The notes below the pieces were generated by a model that was not told the origin of the DNA, made no database searches, and was given only the letters and a program-made list of their open reading frames with translations. A stretch of DNA of 8,287 nucleotides from Candidatus Rokuibacteriota bacterium (lineage in GTDB: Bacteria > Methylomirabilota > Methylomirabilia > Rokubacteriales > CSP1-6), in contig JACORX010000338.1 in NCBI GenBank assembly GCA_016179165.1, forward strand, positions 1 through 8,287, in the 5' to 3' direction. This document shows, piece after piece, positions 1 to 5,530 of the stretch. The number at the start of each line of letters is the position of its first letter. Positions within the stretch are counted from its first letter, which is position 1. A program made the position numbers and the translations under genes.

Positions 1-1164
1 CTCTACCTCTCGAGCGAGCGTTGCCCGGCGCCGGACGCCGCCTGGGTCAACGGCACGGCCGCGCACGCGCTCGATTACGACGACGTCGCGCTCCGCGGGC
101 ACCCGAGCACCGTCCTGGTCCCGGCGATCCTCGCCGAAGGCGAGGCGCTCGGCGCCTCGGGTCGTGACATGCTCAGGGCCTACGCCGCCGGCTATGAGGT
201 CTGGGGGGAGCTCGCCGACCGCGAGCGCGGCCACCACCACGTCAAGGGGTGGCACCCCACCGGGATCTTCGGCGCGATCGGCGCGGCGGCCGCGTGCGCC
301 GCGCTGCGACGGCTCGATGCCGAGCGGGCCACGCTCGCGCTCGCGCTGGCCGCCTCGCAGTCGAGCGGCGTGATGGCGAACTTCGGCACGATGACGAAGC
401 CGTTCCATGCCGGACGGGCCGCCCACGCCGGCGTCATCAGCGCCCGGCTCGCCGAGGCCGGCTTCACCGCGTCCGCCGATGCGCTCGAGCACCCCCAGGG
501 CGTCCTCATCGCGGTGTCGCCCGAGGGCAAGGTCGACCGCGAGAGCGCGCCTCGAGCGCTCGGCCGGGACTGGCGCCTCGCCTCGGCGGGTCTCAGCATC
601 AAGAAATTCCCGGCGTGCTACTGCACGCACCGCTCGATCGACGCCGTGCTCGACCTCGTGTCGCGGCGACCGATAGATCCCTCCCGTATCGACCGGATCG
701 TGGTCTCGCTGAGCGACATGTATGCGACGATCCTCCGCAACCACGCCCCCCAGACGGGGCTCGCCGCGAAGTTCAGCATCGAGTTCGCGGTGGCGGCGGC
801 GCTGACCGCGCGCCGCGTCGGGCTGGGGGAGCTGACGGACACGTTCGTGGGACGGGCGGACATCCAGCAGTTGATGCGGCGGGTCGTGGTGGAGACGAAC
901 CGGAACTACGACCCGGAGACACCGGGGGCGTCCGTGTACGATCAGGTACGAGTCCACCTCGACGACGGCACCGTCCTCGAGACCGAGCAGGTGAGGCACG
1001 CCAGCGGCCACGCCACCCGTCCGCTCGCCGAGGCCGAGCTGTTCGAGAAATTCCGTGCCTGCCTCGACGCGGGCGGCGTGAAGCTGGAGGCGCGCCGGCT
1101 CTTCGAGCGCCTCCTGAAGCTCGACGCGGTCGGCTCGGCGCGGGAGCTCGTCGGGGCCCGCTAG
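1..1164 (+). CDS. MmgE/PrpD family protein, 5' end outside window
   Basis: Frame 1 is open from the first base to TAG at 1162-1164, giving 387 residues. The family is usually about 450 residues, so roughly 60-70 N-terminal residues are missing. Family-like segments are visible in the right order: GTAAHALDYDD (18-28), GWHPTGIFG (83-91), GTMTKPFHAGRAAHAG (129-144), KKFPACYCTH (201-210) and KFSIEFAVAAAL (257-268). The superfamily includes 2-methylcitrate dehydratase, cis-aconitate decarboxylase and iminodisuccinate epimerase, all cytoplasmic enzymes acting on small di- or tricarboxylates. Which reaction this member catalyses cannot be told from motifs alone. The next gene starts at the base after this stop, so the two are almost certainly co-translated. 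The following MaoC-type hydratases suggest a role in an acid or CoA-ester catabolic pathway. The ATG at 169 is internal, because homologous sequence continues upstream of it. Family call is secure; substrate unknown. Confidence 0.93.
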   Translation, partial: LYLSSERCPAPDAAWVNGTAAHALDYDDVALRGHPSTVLVPAILAEGEALGASGRDMLRAYAAGYEVWGELADRERGHHHVKGWHPTGIFGAIGAAAACAALRRLDAERATLALALAASQSSGVMANFGTMTKPFHAGRAAHAGVISARLAEAGFTASADALEHPQGVLIAVSPEGKVDRESAPRALGRDWRLASAGLSIKKFPACYCTHRSIDAVLDLVSRRPIDPSRIDRIVVSLSDMYATILRNHAPQTGLAAKFSIEFAVAAALTARRVGLGELTDTFVGRADIQQLMRRVVVETNRNYDPETPGASVYDQVRVHLDDGTVLETEQVRHASGHATRPLAEAELFEKFRACLDAGGVKLEARRLFERLLKLDAVGSARELVGAR

Positions 1165-1626
1165 GTGGGTACCGTCAAGACCGTTGAACCGCAGAGCCTC
1201 TTCTTCGAGGACTTTGCCGAGGGGCAGGAGTTCTCGACGGTCACGAAGGGGCCGATGATGGTGGGCCACCAGGTGCGCTGGGCGGGCGCCTGCGACAACT
1301 ACGACTCGGAATTCCATCACGACGAGCACGTGGCGAAGGCCCAGGGTCTGCCCGGCATCATCCTGTCCGGGCCGCTGATGGCGTCGTACCTCCTGACCGA
1401 GGTCGCGCACTGGGTCGGACGACACGCGCGGCTGCTCCGGTTCGCCGACCGGAACGTCGGCTCCACGATGCCGCGGGACACGGCGTACCTCCGTGGGCGC
1501 GTCACGAAGACGCACGTGCAGGACGGCCTAGGCGTGCTCGAAATCGAGTGCTGGATCGAGAACCAGCGGGGCGAGAACACGACGCCGGGGCGCGCGGTGG
1601 CGGCGGTGCCCCGCCGGACTCCCTGA
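1165..1626 (+). CDS. MaoC-like hotdog dehydratase, C-terminal-type half (pair A)
   Basis: A 153-residue protein with a GTG start directly after the TAG of the MmgE/PrpD gene. There is no well-placed Shine-Dalgarno, so translational coupling is likely. It has the layout of a single hotdog domain of the MaoC/enoyl-CoA hydratase type: FEDFAEGQEF (14-23), a hot-helix region around W39-H55, GIILSGPL (64-71), and an end reading ENQRGE...TPGRA. It resembles the product of 2721-3209 throughout (shared FED, GQE, KGPM, RW, NQ-G-E, TPG, PRR), so the two are paralogues. Members of this family hydrate trans-2-enoyl-CoA or dehydrate 3-hydroxyacyl-CoA, often as heterodimers with an N-terminal-type partner. 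The usual D-x-N-P-x-H active-site signature is degenerate here: residues 44-53 read DNYDSEFHHD. H51 may still be the catalytic His, but the Asp position is shifted by one and unclear. Its likely partner is the next gene. Confidence 0.85.
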   Translation: MGTVKTVEPQSLFFEDFAEGQEFSTVTKGPMMVGHQVRWAGACDNYDSEFHHDEHVAKAQGLPGIILSGPLMASYLLTEVAHWVGRHARLLRFADRNVGSTMPRDTAYLRGRVTKTHVQDGLGVLEIECWIENQRGENTTPGRAVAAVPRRTP

Positions 1627-1634
1627 ACGACGAC

Positions 1635-2093
1635 ATGGAGATACAGGTCCCGGACATCGAGAAGTTCCTCGCCGGGCTCGTCGGTCCGGTCGGGAAGCCC
1701 GACACCATGGCCGTGGAGCTCGGGGCCGTCCGCAAGATGGCCAAGGCGGTGGAGGACTTCGATCCGATCCACTACGACGCCGCGGCGGCGATCGCGCGCG
1801 GCTATCGCGGCGTCGTGGCGCCGTGGCCGCTCCTGTGGCTCTTCTACTTCAACGGCACGGAGCACAGCATCGACTTCCCCTTCGGGAAGGCGACGGTCCA
1901 CGGCGAGGACGAGTACGAGTTCCACGAGCCGGTGATCGTGGGGGACGAGATCGCGATGCAGATGGTGATCACCGACGCGCGCCTCAAGCAGGGGCGCTCG
2001 GGCCCGCTCGGGATCGTCGTCGAGGAACGGCGGTTCACCAACCAGCTCGGCGCGCTCTGCGCGGTGCTTCGCACGACCCTCATCAGGCGCTGA
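1635..2093 (+). CDS. FAS1-like/MaoC N-terminal-type hotdog dehydratase subunit (pair A)
   Basis: A 152-residue protein, started at ATG 1635, eight bases after the preceding stop. The frame is open further upstream, but that part overlaps the preceding gene and reads as low-complexity, non-family sequence. Features are MAVELGAVRKMAKAVEDFDP, the segment AAAIARGYRGVVAPWPLLW (50-68), and an end reading RRFTNQLGALCAVLRTTLIRR-like, typical of the MaoC_dehydrat_N family. Unlike most N-terminal-type halves, it carries a full hydratase-like signature, D41-F-D-P-I-H46-Y-D48. Such halves normally dimerise with a C-type half, which usually supplies the catalytic residues. Here the intact Asp/His pair sits in this subunit, which suggests it could be the catalytic one of pair A. 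Presumed role: hydration or dehydration of a CoA ester together with the 1165-1626 product. No strong Shine-Dalgarno is visible; coupling is likely. Confidence 0.83.
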   Translation: MEIQVPDIEKFLAGLVGPVGKPDTMAVELGAVRKMAKAVEDFDPIHYDAAAAIARGYRGVVAPWPLLWLFYFNGTEHSIDFPFGKATVHGEDEYEFHEPVIVGDEIAMQMVITDARLKQGRSGPLGIVVEERRFTNQLGALCAVLRTTLIRR

Positions 2094-2097
2094 GGAC

Positions 2098-2120
2098 GGC
2101 CCGGGCGCTCACGCCGGGCC
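2098..2120 (+). other. GC-rich hairpin between the two hydratase pairs
   Basis: GGCCCGGGCG at 2098-2107 can pair with CGCCGGGCC at 2112-2120, leaving one bulged G and a four-base CTCA loop. It lies five bases after the stop of the pair A N-half, within the 87-base spacer before pair B. There is no T-run after it, so it is not a classical intrinsic terminator. A second GGCCCGGG at 2145-2152 could compete for the same pairing arm. It may be an RNA processing or stability element, or simply a product of high GC. Confidence 0.35.
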
Positions 2121-2167
2121 GGCGCGCGCGCCGCGGAGCGTTCCGGCCCGGGAACTTCTCGCTCGAG

Positions 2168-2173
2168 AAGGAG
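2168..2173 (+). promoter_or_regulatory. Ribosome binding site for 2181
   Basis: AAGGAG lies seven bases before ATG 2181. It is the clearest Shine-Dalgarno of the left block and fixes this start. Its presence, unlike the coupled starts upstream, shows that pair B can be translated independently of pair A. Confidence 0.7.
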
Positions 2174-2180
2174 CCGTGAC

Positions 2181-2708
2181 ATGGGTGTCAACTACATCAC
2201 CGATGAGGTGAAGGCCGTCATCGGTGCCGAATCGGAGCCGGTGGAGGCGTTCCACCCCGTGGAGCCGAGCGAGGTGCGGCGGTTCCATCACGCCACGATG
2301 GACCCGGCGCGGCGCTACTGGGACGCCGAGTGGGCGAAGCAGAGCCGCTACGGCGGCTTGGTGGCGCCGCCGGCGTTCCCGGCGCACGCCTTCCGGCGCC
2401 CGCCCGCCGCGCCGGATCCCCTGGACCAGATGGGCGATCCCGACTTCGACGGCCGCAACCGGCGGATGCGGCCCGGCCTGCCGCCGGTCGAGGTCCCGCT
2501 GGTGCGCTTGCTGAACGGCGGCTACGACTACGAGTTCTTCCGCTACGCGCGCCACGGCGAGCGTCTTTTCGTGAAGAGCCGCTTCAAGGACATCTACCAG
2601 CGCGACGGCAAGTCCGGGACGATGGTGTTCGTGGTGATCGAGGACCTCTACAGCAACGACCGGGGCGAGCCGCTGCTCAAGACGACGAACACGCTCATAT
2701 TGCGCTGA
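2181..2708 (+). CDS. FAS1-like/MaoC N-terminal-type hotdog dehydratase subunit (pair B)
   Basis: A 175-residue protein with a good ribosome binding site. The N-terminal half carries PVEPSEVRRFHHATMDP (26-42) and then RRYWDAEWAKQSRYGGLVAPPAFP (44-67), the typical MaoC_dehydrat_N signature (family form: DP-x-P-x-Y-x-D then RYGG-x-x-APP). The C-terminal part reads VVIEDLYSND then LLKTTNTLILR, matching the family ending. The catalytic His position is Y46, as in most N-type halves, so this subunit is probably non-catalytic and forms or shapes the substrate tunnel. An insert-like stretch at about 73-105, rich in Pro, Arg and Asp, is longer than in the pair A counterpart. It is followed 12 bases later by its presumed C-type partner. 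Likely function: one half of a heteromeric enoyl-CoA hydratase or 3-hydroxyacyl-CoA dehydratase. Confidence 0.85.
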   Translation: MGVNYITDEVKAVIGAESEPVEAFHPVEPSEVRRFHHATMDPARRYWDAEWAKQSRYGGLVAPPAFPAHAFRRPPAAPDPLDQMGDPDFDGRNRRMRPGLPPVEVPLVRLLNGGYDYEFFRYARHGERLFVKSRFKDIYQRDGKSGTMVFVVIEDLYSNDRGEPLLKTTNTLILR

Positions 2709-2720
2709 AAGGACGAGGCG

Positions 2721-3209
2721 ATGAAGGCACCCGCGTTCGAGGATGTCCTCGTCGGACAGGAGATTCCGGTGCTGGTCAAGGGACCCATGACCACCGCGCA
2801 CGTCATGCGGTGGTCGGCGTCCATGGAGAACTGGCACCGCATCCACTACGACTGGCGGTATGCCACGGAGCACGACAAGCTTCCCGACGTGATGGTGAAC
2901 GGGTCGTGGAAGCAGCACGTGATGGTCCAGCTCCTCACCGACTGGGTCGGCGAAACCGGCTGGCTGTGGAAGATCAGCTTCCAGTTCCGCGGCATGAATG
3001 TACCCGGCGACACGCTCACCGCGTGGGGCCGCGTGGTCAGGAAGGAGGAGCGAGGGCCGTACGGCGTCGTCGATCTCGAGATCGGCCTGAAGAACCAGAA
3101 GGGTGACGAGGGGACGCCCGGCACGGCAAGCGTCGTCCTGCCGCGGCGCGACGGGCCGGCGGTGCCGTACCCGTTCGATCCAGGCGCGCTGGGCGTGGCG
3201 ACGGCCTGA
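2721..3209 (+). CDS. MaoC-like hotdog dehydratase, C-terminal-type half (pair B)
   Basis: A 162-residue protein; AAAGGA at 2708-2713 precedes ATG 2721 by seven bases. Segments in order: FEDVLVGQEI (6-15), KGPMTTAHVMRWSASMENWH (20-39), RIHYDWRYATEHDKLPDVMVNG (40-61), GDTLTAWGRVV (96-106), and a C-end of NQKGDEGTPGTA then PRR. It is a paralogue of the 1165-1626 product. The active-site region aligns with the hydratase signature D-x-N-P-x-H as N37-W-H-R-I-H42: the His is kept, the catalytic Asp is replaced by Asn, and D44 follows in the usual place. E36 is adjacent and might substitute. Either the enzyme uses altered chemistry or this subfamily has a different role. Its presumed partner is the N-type half immediately upstream. 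The last roughly 15 residues, rich in Pro and Gly, extend past the conserved domain. Confidence 0.85.
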   Translation: MKAPAFEDVLVGQEIPVLVKGPMTTAHVMRWSASMENWHRIHYDWRYATEHDKLPDVMVNGSWKQHVMVQLLTDWVGETGWLWKISFQFRGMNVPGDTLTAWGRVVRKEERGPYGVVDLEIGLKNQKGDEGTPGTASVVLPRRDGPAVPYPFDPGALGVATA

Positions 3210-3248
3210 TCGCCCGCCAGATCGCGAGAAGGCCAGGGGGGAAGAGCG

Positions 3249-4256
3249 ATGCGGTTCGGGTTGTCACTGCCGATGCAGCATCCCGTGGGCGACGACATGT
3301 CGCAGCGGTTCGGCGAGCTGGTGGAGATGGTGCGGCTGGCGCGGGGGGCCGGGTTCCATCACGTCAGCGCCAGCCAGCACTACCTGGCCGCGCCGTTCCA
3401 GTACATGCAGCCGCTTCCGGTCCTGGCACGCGTGGCGGGCGAGATCGGAGAGATGACGCTGGGAACGGGCATCATGCTGCTGGCCCTGCAGCATCCGGTG
3501 GATGTGGCGGAATCCCTCGCCACCCTGGACGTGATCTGCGGCGGGCGGCTGGTGTTCGGCGTGGGACTCGGATACCGCGACGTCGAGTTCGATGCCTTCG
3601 GGATTCCGCGCGGCCGGCGGTTGTCTCGCTTTCTGGAGGTCCTGGAGGTGGTGCGGCGGCTGTGGACCGAGGAGCGCGTGACCTTCCACGGCGAGCACTT
3701 TCACCTGGAGGACGTCGGCCTCACCATGAGGCCGCGGCAGAAGCCGCGGCCACCCATCGTGGTGGCGGCCAGCAACGACAAGATGGTCCGGCGTGTCGCC
3801 CGTATCGGCGATGCCTGGGCCATTGCCGGCCACGCCACCCTGGCGACGCTGGAGCGGCAGGTCGGGCTATACCGCGCCGCCCTGGAAGTGGAGGGCAAGC
3901 CGTTTCCGCCTCCGAGCTTCAGTCTGGGCAAGGAGCTCTACATCGCTCGCGACATGGACACGGCCTTGCGCGAAGCCCTGCCGTACATCGCGACCAAGTA
4001 CGAAGCCTACGCGCAATGGGGCCAGGACAACGTCCTGCCCGCGGGTGAGACGTTCCGTCTGCCCATCGAGCAGCTGCGGCAGGACCGGTTCATCGTCGGC
4101 GATCCCGAACACTGCATCGAGCAGATCGCGCGGCATCAGGAGCGCCTGGACATCCAGCAGATGGGCTTTCGCCTGCACTGGCCCGGGATGCCGCACCAGC
4201 AAGTGATGAAGGCCATCGAGCTGCTCGGCGAACGCGTCCTGCCGCATTTTGCGTGA
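3249..4256 (+). CDS. LLM-class (luciferase-like) flavin-dependent oxidoreductase
   Basis: A 335-residue protein, the normal length of the bacterial luciferase-like TIM-barrel family. The start is supported by a purine-rich AGGGGGGAAGAG at 3235-3246, close to ATG 3249. Family landmarks: N-terminal strand MRFGLSLP; LGTGIMLLALQHP (71-83) followed by VDVAESLATLDVICGGRL (84-101); GVGLGYRDVEFDAFG (104-118); FHGEHFHLEDV (146-156); RPPIVVAA (167-174); and VGDPEHCIEQI (283-293), the conserved late helix found in F420- and FMN-dependent members. It binds reduced flavin (FMN or F420) and acts in the cytoplasm, as a monooxygenase or as an F420-linked dehydrogenase/reductase. The sequence does not let me decide which. 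It is probably the last gene of the left operon, 39 bases after pair B. It could oxidise the substrate handled by the neighbouring hydratases. Confidence 0.9.
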   Translation: MRFGLSLPMQHPVGDDMSQRFGELVEMVRLARGAGFHHVSASQHYLAAPFQYMQPLPVLARVAGEIGEMTLGTGIMLLALQHPVDVAESLATLDVICGGRLVFGVGLGYRDVEFDAFGIPRGRRLSRFLEVLEVVRRLWTEERVTFHGEHFHLEDVGLTMRPRQKPRPPIVVAASNDKMVRRVARIGDAWAIAGHATLATLERQVGLYRAALEVEGKPFPPPSFSLGKELYIARDMDTALREALPYIATKYEAYAQWGQDNVLPAGETFRLPIEQLRQDRFIVGDPEHCIEQIARHQERLDIQQMGFRLHWPGMPHQQVMKAIELLGERVLPHFA

Positions 4257-4344
4257 GGCCCCGCCGGCCCAGGGGCTCCTTGACCTCCTCTCCGCACCCC
4301 GCCATCTAGGGCCTTTTCACCATAGATATGAGATGTTCGGTCCA

Positions 4345-4374
4345 TTGCTTACCTCACTGAACGGTTAGTAAACT
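4345..4374 (+). promoter_or_regulatory. Possible sigma-70-like promoter for the right-hand operon
   Basis: TTGCTT at 4345-4350 and TAAACT at 4369-4374 are separated by 18 bases and match the -35 and -10 consensus at four or five of six positions each. They sit in the only locally AT-richer stretch of the window (about 4300-4385), in the 242-base gap between two gene blocks. That is where a promoter for the racemase operon would be expected. The match is weak and the group's sigma factor preferences are unknown. Confidence 0.35.
4356..4369 (+). promoter_or_regulatory. TetR-operator-like imperfect palindrome
   Basis: ACTGAACGGTTAGT equals its reverse complement at 10 of 14 positions (ACT-n-A-n-CG-n-T-n-AGT). 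TTAC at 4349-4352 and GTAA at 4368-4371 add an outer symmetric element. The form resembles operators of TetR-family repressors that control acyl-CoA and small-acid catabolism genes. It lies inside the spacer of the proposed promoter, where binding would block transcription of 4499 onward. No regulator gene is present in the window, so the assignment is inferential. Confidence 0.4.
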
Positions 4375-4452
4375 CACACGCGATTCAGGCGGTAAGCGGC
4401 AGAGCCAGGGCACGACCTCGCCGAGTGTGAATGGCGGCTCGAACACGCTCTA

Positions 4453-4468
4453 ACCGGGCGCGCCCGGT
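4453..4468 (+). repeat. Perfect 16-bp palindrome before the racemase start
   Basis: ACCGGGCGCGCCCGGT is exactly self-complementary. It lies 30 bases before GTG 4499 and downstream of the proposed promoter, so it would be in the 5' leader. As DNA it could be an operator. As RNA it could form a six-base-pair hairpin with a CGCG loop upstream of the G-rich ribosome binding site. In a sequence this GC-rich a chance GC palindrome is possible, though 16 perfect bases is more than expected by chance in so short a gap. Confidence 0.5.
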
Positions 4469-4498
4469 GGGAGCGGACCGGGAGAGGGGGGGGACAGC

Positions 4499-5290
4499 GT
4501 GGGAATCCGAATCTGGTACCAGAGCTCGGTGGCGATCGGCCGGAATCCCGTCTTCAAGCCATACGAGGACGCGATAGCGAGGAATGCGCGAGAAGTGGTC
4601 CGATCGGACACGACCGTCGACATCCGCGGGGTGGAGCGGATGACCCCGCACTATGAACGGTCCAGATACGCGCGCTATCTGAACGGCATCTCGATCGTCC
4701 GCAACGCCGCGCAGGCCGAAGCCGAAGCGTATGACGCCATCGCGGTCGGATGTTATACGGACCCCTGCCTGGAGGAGGTCCGTGACTCGGTGACGATCCC
4801 GGCCCTCTTCATGATGCAGGCGTCCATGCACGTGGCCTGCATGCTCGGAGGGAAGTTCGCCTTCGTCAGCTATAGCGCCCGCAATCTCCAGCAGATGACA
4901 CGGCTCGCCGAACGGTACGGCCTGGTCGGCCGGCTGGCCGGAGCCGGCTGCTTCGAGGCTGAGCTCTCCCGCTCGAACGAGTGGTTCGCCGATCCCGGGC
5001 CCGTCATCGAGGGGTTTACCCGAGAGGCGGCCAAGTGCGTGGTCCAGGGGGCGGAGGTCCTGATCCCGACCTGCGGCGTTCTCAACCAGGTGTTGAGGGA
5101 GAACAAGGTCCGCGACGTGGGTGGCTGCCCGATCCTGGACGGCAGCAGCGTGCTGCTGAAGCTGACCGAGGCCATGGTGGATTTGCGCCGGACGATTGGA
5201 CTGGGCCACGTGGGCGCAGGCGTCACGCGCGCGGTGATGCGAGAGATCGAGGACGCGTACGGAGTCTCGCGATCGAGTGCCGCCGAATGA
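4499..5290 (+). CDS. Asp/Glu/hydantoin racemase superfamily protein
   Basis: A 263-residue protein beginning with GTG 4499. A very G-rich leader (GGAGAGGGGGGGGA at 4481-4494) serves as ribosome binding site, and the N-terminus MGIRIWYQSS is a typical first beta strand. The superfamily uses two cysteines for proton abstraction and return. C85 lies in AYDAIAVGCYTDPCLEEVRD (77-96), matching the hydantoin/Asp racemase form DA-x-x-x-GC-x-x-DP-x-L. C192 lies in GAEVLIPTCGVL (184-195), at the second catalytic position. The superfamily also contains arylmalonate decarboxylase and maleate cis-trans isomerase, so racemase, isomerase or decarboxylase are all possible. Both Cys present favours a racemase or epimerase over arylmalonate decarboxylase, which has one. 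It is probably the first gene of the right-hand operon and overlaps the cyclase relic by an ATGA. Substrate not readable; cytoplasmic. Confidence 0.85.
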   Translation: MGIRIWYQSSVAIGRNPVFKPYEDAIARNAREVVRSDTTVDIRGVERMTPHYERSRYARYLNGISIVRNAAQAEAEAYDAIAVGCYTDPCLEEVRDSVTIPALFMMQASMHVACMLGGKFAFVSYSARNLQQMTRLAERYGLVGRLAGAGCFEAELSRSNEWFADPGPVIEGFTREAAKCVVQGAEVLIPTCGVLNQVLRENKVRDVGGCPILDGSSVLLKLTEAMVDLRRTIGLGHVGAGVTRAVMREIEDAYGVSRSSAAE

Positions 5291-5526
5291 AGCTCGTCGA
5301 TTTGAGCCTCGAGCTCCACGACGGGTTCCAGTCACACGGGGCTCACGCGCGAACGACCGTGATGGACTTCGTGACGCACGCATTTTCGGCCCCCCGGTAC
5401 AACCCGCCGTGTCGCGGCTTCGCTGACAAGCTGCTGATCCTGGATCAAATCGGCCGGCCGCTCCGGATCAAGGGGGCCACGGGGTCACCGATCCGGGCGG
5501 TTGCCCTCCTCGATCGAGACTGGTAA
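5287..5526 (+). pseudogene. Cyclase/kynurenine formamidase-family relic with internal deletion
   Basis: A 79-codon open frame starting within the ATGA overlap at the racemase stop. Residues 1-52 (MKLVDLSLELHDG, then TTVMDFVTHAFSAPRYNPPC, then RGFADKLLI) match the N-terminus of metal-dependent cyclases of the kynurenine-formamidase type (PF04199 family), which are about 260 residues long. The metal-binding HxGTHxD motif should follow directly but is absent. Instead the frame runs into LDQIGRPLRIKGATGSPIRAVALLDRDW-like sequence, which looks like the C-terminus of the same family (PL-x-I-x-GATGSP-x-RAVAL). The best reading is an in-frame internal deletion of roughly 170-190 residues that removed the active site but kept both ends and the frame. 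The product cannot bind the catalytic metal. The relic may be retained because it couples translation of the racemase to the SDR. Family assignment of the N-end is firm, of the C-end moderate. Confidence 0.72.
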
Positions 5527-5530
5527 GCAC

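Noticed and set aside
4258..4276. GCCCC/GGGGC inverted repeat just after the LLM gene stop, as a terminator
   Set aside because: The stem is only five base pairs with a nine-base loop and no T-run follows; the TTTT at 4314-4317 is about 40 bases away. Termination after the LLM gene is likely, but this element does not prove it.
4385..5383. A 332-codon minus-strand frame covering the intergenic gap and the racemase
   Set aside because: The plus strand carries a convincing racemase with both catalytic cysteines. The minus translation is low in hydrophobic core residues and resembles no family. It was considered as a divergent regulator, but no helix-turn-helix is visible.
5463..5496. CCGGATC/GATCCGG inverted repeat within the cyclase relic
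   Set aside because: Seven-base arms 20 bases apart fall in codons that encode family-like residues (RIKGATGSPIR). Coincidence in GC-rich coding sequence is the simpler explanation, and nothing suggests a mobile element end.
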